Source: Desulfobacteraceae bacterium (GTDB lineage Bacteria; Desulfobacterota; Desulfobacteria; Desulfobacterales; Desulfobacteraceae). From it: DNA of 10,675 nt. Position numbers and translations under genes: made by a program. Below are positions 7,124 through 10,675 of this stretch, piece after piece; position 1 is the first letter of the stretch, and every line of letters begins with the position of its first letter. The stretch covers positions 1-10,675 of the forward strand of contig JAAEMC010000325.1 in NCBI GenBank assembly GCA_024225895.1, read 5' to 3'. The notes beneath the pieces are model-generated. The model did not search any database. It saw only the letters and a list, made by a program, of their open reading frames with translations, and was not told the DNA's origin.

Positions 7124-7152
7124 TTGACACAGATAAAAATCCTTGATATGTT
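7124..7152 (+). promoter_or_regulatory. Likely sigma-70 promoter of the ArsR-like fusion gene
   Basis: A consensus -35 TTGACA (7124-7129) is followed after 17 bases by TATGTT (7147-7152, 4 of 6 to consensus). Transcription would start about 30 bases before the gene at 7191. The rest of the 7007-7190 space is AT-rich and must also hold the leftward kinase promoter, which I could not place. Confidence 0.6.
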
Positions 7153-7167
7153 TCGATATACATCGAA
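7152..7167. promoter_or_regulatory. Palindromic operator candidate at the divergent promoter
   Basis: TTCGAT-ATAC-ATCGAA has 6-base perfect arms. It starts at the last base of the proposed -10 and covers the expected transcription start, the classical position for autorepression by an ArsR-type winged-helix protein. A further half-site-like ATCGAA is at 7114-7119. Confidence 0.5.
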
Positions 7168-7190
7168 TCAGTTAAAGAAGGATTGAGAAC

Positions 7191-8135
7191 ATGGAGTTGG
7201 AAAAAAGTTTAATAATACTCAAAGCTGCCTCTGACAAGTCGCGCCTATTTATAATAAATGCATTGCTTGAAGAACCCCAGTACGTCGAGAAATTATCTCA
7301 GCGGTTGAACCTGGCAAAATCCACGGTATCTTTTCATCTAAAAAAACTTGAGGCCGCTGAAATCGTATCAAAGGAAAAGCAACAGTATTACACCCTGTAC
7401 CACATCAACGAACATCTTTTTGAAATGCCTTTGAAAATGATGTTTGATTTTAAAAATAGAGATAAGGAAAACCAGGTAAAACGGTTGGCTGATTACAGAC
7501 AAAAAATTTTGAACATCTTTATTAAGGACAACCGGCTCATTAAATTGCCGGCCCAGAACAAGAAAAAGGAAATAATTCTGGAATTTTTTGCCGCTCTTTT
7601 TACGCCGGACAAACACTATAGTGAAAAAGAGGTGAACCACTATATTCTTGAATTTTTTGATGATTATTGTCTGATAAGAAGACTATTGATCGATTATCAG
7701 TTCATGACAAGAAAAAATGGGCAATATACTCTGACAAAAGATTTTGGAAAATCATCTTTCCCCATAATTAAAAACAAAGGCAATAAAATGGACAACAAAG
7801 CAAAAAGAAAAGCAATTATCAATGAATATAAAAACAAAAAACCGTCAGCATGGGGTATCTTTCAGATTAAAAACTGCAAAACAGGAAAGATATTTATTGA
7901 TGCCACTAACCGCCTTGATACAATCTATAACCGTCACAAGGCAGAATTGAAATTTAAAACCCATTGGAATAAATCCCTTTTAAAAGATTGGCAGGAATTC
8001 GGCGAACAAAATTTTTCCTTTGAAATACTGGATCAGATAGATCCCAAAAAAGTGGTAGGAACAAACCATACAAAACACTTAAAAGAACATCTGGAAATCT
8101 GGCTTGAGAAAGTGAAAGAAAAGGATCGTTATTAG
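7191..8135 (+). CDS. ArsR-like HTH / DUF2087-like / GIY-YIG-like fusion protein
   Basis: The 314-residue protein joins three parts. Residues about 5-75 form an ArsR-type winged helix (KAASDKSRLFIINAL, recognition region LAKSTVSFHLKKLEAAEIV). Residues about 110-185 resemble DUF2087 (RLIKLPAQNKKKEIILEFFA, then FTPDKHYSEKEVN). Residues about 205-290 resemble a small GIY-YIG nuclease-family domain (WGIFQIKNCKTGKIFIDATN, NRHKAELKFKTHWNKSLLKD, FEILDQI). The GIY and YIG signatures read GIF and FID, so nuclease activity is doubtful; E278 of FEIL may be the remaining acidic residue. No cysteine metal site typical of ArsR metal sensors is evident. M200 could mark the start of a formerly separate C-terminal protein. 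It diverges from the kinase/regulator pair and probably regulates itself, perhaps them too. Confidence 0.8.
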   Translation: MELEKSLIILKAASDKSRLFIINALLEEPQYVEKLSQRLNLAKSTVSFHLKKLEAAEIVSKEKQQYYTLYHINEHLFEMPLKMMFDFKNRDKENQVKRLADYRQKILNIFIKDNRLIKLPAQNKKKEIILEFFAALFTPDKHYSEKEVNHYILEFFDDYCLIRRLLIDYQFMTRKNGQYTLTKDFGKSSFPIIKNKGNKMDNKAKRKAIINEYKNKKPSAWGIFQIKNCKTGKIFIDATNRLDTIYNRHKAELKFKTHWNKSLLKDWQEFGEQNFSFEILDQIDPKKVVGTNHTKHLKEHLEIWLEKVKEKDRY

Positions 8136-8142
8136 TTACTCC

Positions 8143-8238
8143 AAGGTTGCATAAAAAACATAACCATTACGACTAACATATTGAAACAAAAACAAATTAC
8201 GATCCAATTTCAGGTATCTTTAAAAAACAAGCAACCTT
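8143..8238. repeat. Small inverted repeat pair flanking the yjbQ upstream region
   Basis: AAGGTTGC (8143-8150) is perfectly inverted as GCAACCTT (8231-8238). Inside the pair, ATAAAAAACA and TTAAAAAACA lie next to the left and right arms. The 80-base interior has no gene. The repeat could be chance, a long-range RNA structure or a worn miniature element. Confidence 0.35.
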
Positions 8239-8266
8239 ATTAATAAAGATTTAAGGAAACCATGCC

Positions 8267-8707
8267 ATGGAAACCGAAATGAACTATGTCAAACAACATT
8301 GTGAACAGATCAGTATCCGGCAGGAAACAGGCCCGGGAATCAATGATATCACATTTGATGCTGAAAAAATTGTTAAGGCCTCCAAAATCCAAACCGGCAG
8401 TGCCCATATCACTGCCATTGGCTCCACAGGGTCGGTAACCTCAATTGAATATGAGTCTGGCGTCATTGATGACCTGAAGAAAGCCGTCAATAGGATCGCC
8501 CCGCCGGACGGAATTTACAAGCATGAGCTGGCTTGGCACGATGGCAATGGGCACAGCCATATCCAGGCTGCCATCATCGGACCCTCCATTGTGGTCCCTG
8601 TTCGGGGTGGAACCCTGAAATTGGGCACATGGCAGCAGATTGTCGTTTTGAACCATGATAATCATTCCAGGAAAAGACTGGTTGAAGTCACGGTGACCGG
8701 CATATAA
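8267..8707 (+). CDS. yjbQ: YjbQ / UPF0047 family protein
   Basis: This 146-residue protein matches the YjbQ (UPF0047) family, annotated in some species as a secondary thiamine-phosphate synthase on the basis of weak activity; its main physiological role is unsettled. Diagnostic features are the histidine cluster YKHELAWHDGNGHSH (H86, H91, H96, H98), GPSIVVPV (105-112), the GTWQ motif (120-123) and the C-terminal RKRLVEVTVTG. Family proteins are about 130-150 residues, so it looks complete. AAGGA at 8253-8257 lies 9 bases before ATG 8267; ATG 8279 is a possible later start. It stands alone between the ArsR-like fusion and carA in the same direction, with 131 and 186 bases of spacing, so it is probably a separate unit. 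No clear terminator follows it. Confidence 0.92.
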   Translation: METEMNYVKQHCEQISIRQETGPGINDITFDAEKIVKASKIQTGSAHITAIGSTGSVTSIEYESGVIDDLKKAVNRIAPPDGIYKHELAWHDGNGHSHIQAAIIGPSIVVPVRGGTLKLGTWQQIVVLNHDNHSRKRLVEVTVTGI

Positions 8708-8801
8708 AAAGAATTTTTTATAATGAATAAAAGCACTTGCTTTAATACAAAGCCGTAAGATTACCCACTTGGAAATCTGTTAAGATTGTGCTATTAAAGG
8801 C

Positions 8802-8829
8802 TTGTTTTTTATCAAAATAGTGGAATAAT
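8802..8829 (+). promoter_or_regulatory. Possible promoter of the car operon
   Basis: TTGTTT (8802-8807) and AATAAT (8824-8829) are spaced by 16 bases about 65 bases before carA. The -35 match is weak. This is the best candidate in the 186-base gap, which otherwise shows only a short hairpin. Confidence 0.3.
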
Positions 8830-8836
8830 TATGCCA

Positions 8837-8854
8837 TCCGGGCCTTGTCTCGGA
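8837..8854 (+). other. Short hairpin in the predicted carA leader
   Basis: TCCGGG and CTCGGA can form a 6-bp stem (one G-U pair) around a 6-base loop just after the proposed start of transcription. There is no following U-tract and no leader peptide or terminator pair, so no specific attenuation mechanism can be claimed. Confidence 0.25.
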
Positions 8855-8893
8855 TAATTTATATCAACATATGTCCAAGCAGGTGTAAACAAA

Positions 8894-10036
8894 ATGAAAG
8901 CATTACTTGCCCTGGAAGACGGCAGGACCTTTCCATGCAAAAGCTTTACCGGGCCCGGTGAAGCAAATGGGGAAGTGGTATTCAACACAAGTATGACCGG
9001 ATACCAGGAAATCCTTACCGATCCTTCCTACTATGGTCAAATGGTAACCATGACCTACCCGCTCATTGGCAATTACGGCATCAATCCTGATGATATTGAA
9101 TCCAACCAAATCCAGGTAGCTGCATTTATTGTCAAGGAATACCAGGATTTTCCCAGCAACTTTAGATCCAGGGGAACACTGGCAGACTACCTGATTAAAA
9201 ATCATGTTCTGGGTGTTGAAGACATTGATACAAGAGCATTGACCCGTCACATACGGAATGTGGGCGCCATGAGGGCAGTGATATCGACATCAGACCTTGA
9301 TGTGGATTCCCTGGTCCAAAAGGCCAAAGAGATCCAGACCATGGAAGGATGTGATCTTGTTAAAAAGGTCACCACCAAGAAACCCTACTTCTGGAAATAT
9401 AATCAGCCAGAGTATATCAATTTGGAATCCTTGAATGATCCGCTGATCTGGCACCACCGGGGAAGAAAGCATTCTGTGATAGCACTTGATTTCGGTATTA
9501 AATATAATATTATCCGGTGTCTTGAAAAGGAAGGGTGCGAGGTATTGGTAGTTCCGGCAAAAACAGATGCCGCCACCATTAAAAATCTGAAACCGGACGG
9601 AATTTTCCTTTCCAATGGCCCGGGAGACCCGGAACCTGTAACCTATGCAGTAGATATCATCAAACAGCTTTTGGGCTTTGCACCTATCTTTGGTATCTGC
9701 CTGGGCATGCAGCTTTTAGGTATTGCCATGGGCGGTAAAACCTTGAAAATCAAGTTCGGACACCGGGGTGGAAACCAGCCGGTGAAAAATTTATCCACCA
9801 ACAAGGTAGAAATTACATCCCAGAACCATGGGTTTGCCGTGGACTTGAACAGTCTTGGCGAGGATAATTCCCAGATGACCCATATCAACTTGAATGAAGA
9901 ATCCCTTGAAGGTCTCAAGAGCGATGCAGTTCAAGCATTTGCCGTTCAATACCATCCGGAAGCATCACCGGGTCCCCATGATGCTGCCTATCTTTTTAAC
10001 CAGTTTGCCGAGATGATGAAAAATGCCAAAGCGTAA
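8894..10036 (+). CDS. carA: Carbamoyl-phosphate synthase small subunit
   Basis: CarA is the glutamine amidotransferase subunit that releases ammonia from glutamine and passes it to CarB for carbamoyl phosphate, the precursor of pyrimidines and arginine. The 380-residue length is normal for the family. The N-terminal CPSase domain carries [17 protein letters not shown] and the [11 protein letters not shown] segment. The C-terminal class I amidotransferase domain has the nucleophile C269 in [11 protein letters not shown], the GHRGGNQPV and SQNHGFAV motifs, and catalytic H354 and E356 in [10 protein letters not shown]. The start at 8894 places the usual [13 protein letters not shown] at the N-terminus; the ribosome site (AGG near 8880) is modest. 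The stop overlaps the start of carB by 14 bases, which indicates an operon with coupled translation. Confidence 0.97.
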   Translation: MKALLALEDGRTFPCKSFTGPGEANGEVVFNTSMTGYQEILTDPSYYGQMVTMTYPLIGNYGINPDDIESNQIQVAAFIVKEYQDFPSNFRSRGTLADYLIKNHVLGVEDIDTRALTRHIRNVGAMRAVISTSDLDVDSLVQKAKEIQTMEGCDLVKKVTTKKPYFWKYNQPEYINLESLNDPLIWHHRGRKHSVIALDFGIKYNIIRCLEKEGCEVLVVPAKTDAATIKNLKPDGIFLSNGPGDPEPVTYAVDIIKQLLGFAPIFGICLGMQLLGIAMGGKTLKIKFGHRGGNQPVKNLSTNKVEITSQNHGFAVDLNSLGEDNSQMTHINLNEESLEGLKSDAVQAFAVQYHPEASPGPHDAAYLFNQFAEMMKNAKA

Positions 10037-10675
10037 AGATATTCAAAAAATTTTAATTATAGGGGCAGGCCCGATAATCATCAGCCAGGCCTGCGAATTT
10101 GACTACTCCGGTACCCAGGCTTGCAAAGCCTTAAAAGAAGAAGGGTTTGATGTGGTACTCATCAACTCCAATCCTGCCACGATTATGACAGATCCGGAAA
10201 CCGCAGATAAAGTCTATATTGAGCCTGTGACCCCTGAAACCCTGATCAAAGTGATTAAAAAAGAAAGACCAGATGCCATCCTGCCCACCCTTGGAGGCCA
10301 GACCGCACTGAATACAGCGGTAGAAGCAGCCAACACAGGCGTCCTTGAAGAATATAATATTGAGATGATCGGTGCCTCCATTGATGCCATCAACAAGGCA
10401 GAAGACCGAGAACTTTTCCGGGATGCCATGAACAAGATCGGTTTACGGATTCCCAAAAGCGGTTTTGCCACCAATGTTTTAGAGGTGGAAGAAGTTGCAA
10501 AGAAAATTGGCTTTCCCATAATTGTCCGTCCCAGTTTCACCCTTGGCGGTACCGGCGGCGGGGTGGCCTATAATATGGAAGACCTTTTAAAGCTTTCCAA
10601 AGCAGGGCTGGATGCAAGCCTTATCACCCAGGTCATGCTGGAAGAGTCTGTTCTCGGCTGGAAGGAATACGAACT
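10023..10675 (+). CDS. carB: Carbamoyl-phosphate synthase large subunit (3' end beyond window)
   Basis: Only the first 217 codons of an expected ~1070 are present. They show the first half of the N-terminal synthetase (carboxyphosphate) unit: the pre-ATP-grasp loop [20 protein letters not shown], then [43 protein letters not shown] and the ATP-grasp glycine loop [16 protein letters not shown], ending at the GWKEYE motif. Residue 21 is serine where many CarB proteins have glycine (GPIVIGQ), a minor variation. ATG 10023 lies inside the 3' end of carA and gives the standard [16 protein letters not shown] start. CarB uses the ammonia supplied by CarA together with bicarbonate and two ATP. Confidence 0.96.
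   Translation, partial: MPKRKDIQKILIIGAGPIIISQACEFDYSGTQACKALKEEGFDVVLINSNPATIMTDPETADKVYIEPVTPETLIKVIKKERPDAILPTLGGQTALNTAVEAANTGVLEEYNIEMIGASIDAINKAEDRELFRDAMNKIGLRIPKSGFATNVLEVEEVAKKIGFPIIVRPSFTLGGTGGGVAYNMEDLLKLSKAGLDASLITQVMLEESVLGWKEYE

Noticed and set aside
7191..8135. ArsR/GIY-YIG fusion and kinase pair as a defence system
   Set aside because: The nuclease signature is degenerate and no toxin, effector, methylase or ATPase partner is nearby; a regulatory role fits better.
8700..8750. Terminator after yjbQ
   Set aside because: AAAAAGAATTTTTT and AAAGC-ACTT-GCTTT can fold only into weak short stems without a following T-run.
8837..8854. Pyrimidine-responsive attenuator or riboswitch before carA
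   Set aside because: Only one short hairpin is visible, with no terminator/antiterminator pair, leader peptide or known binding motif.

Overview
The window looks like a chromosomal piece of an AT-leaning anaerobic deltaproteobacterium, most likely Desulfobacterota / Desulfobacteraceae-like. This is inferred from the style of the CarA/CarB proteins, the FKL-ending MCP, the TPR-LytS signalling proteins and the gene mix; no taxonomic marker such as rRNA is present. It combines housekeeping DNA on the right (car operon), a signalling and regulatory block in the middle, and an accessory region on the left built around a decayed transposon.

Left part (1-4140). A bidirectional terminator (19-54) is followed by a small secreted PEBP/YbhB-like protein on the minus strand. 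Bases 769-3999 form a degenerate Tn3-family transposon: 35-bp terminal inverted repeats starting GGGG (32/35 identical), a perfect 5-bp target duplication TTGTA (764-768 and 4000-4004), and a truncated tnpA whose stop lies a few bases from the right repeat. Its passenger is an apparently intact methyl-accepting chemotaxis protein gene that probably starts at TTG 2981. A remnant of an IS21-family element (one end with tandem repeats plus the last ~32 codons of istB) is nested between mcp and tnpA and probably accounts for the loss of the 5' part of tnpA. Removing the transposon and one TTGTA copy joins an open frame on both sides, so it probably landed in a now unrecognisable gene.

Middle part (4141-8135). 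A LytS-type sensor kinase with a secretion signal, a long predicted extracytoplasmic TPR array and one membrane anchor overlaps by 14 bases a LytTR response regulator; both read leftward. Divergent to them is a fusion of an ArsR-like winged helix, a DUF2087-like domain and a degenerate GIY-YIG domain. A good promoter (TTGACA-N17-TATGTT) with a palindrome TTCGAT-N4-ATCGAA at its -10/start region lies in the shared 184-bp intergenic space, which suggests autoregulation and possibly control of the kinase operon.

Right part (8136-10675). A YjbQ/UPF0047 family gene is followed by carA and the start of carB, overlapping by 14 bases; carB runs off the window. These two genes encode carbamoyl-phosphate synthase, which feeds pyrimidine and arginine synthesis.
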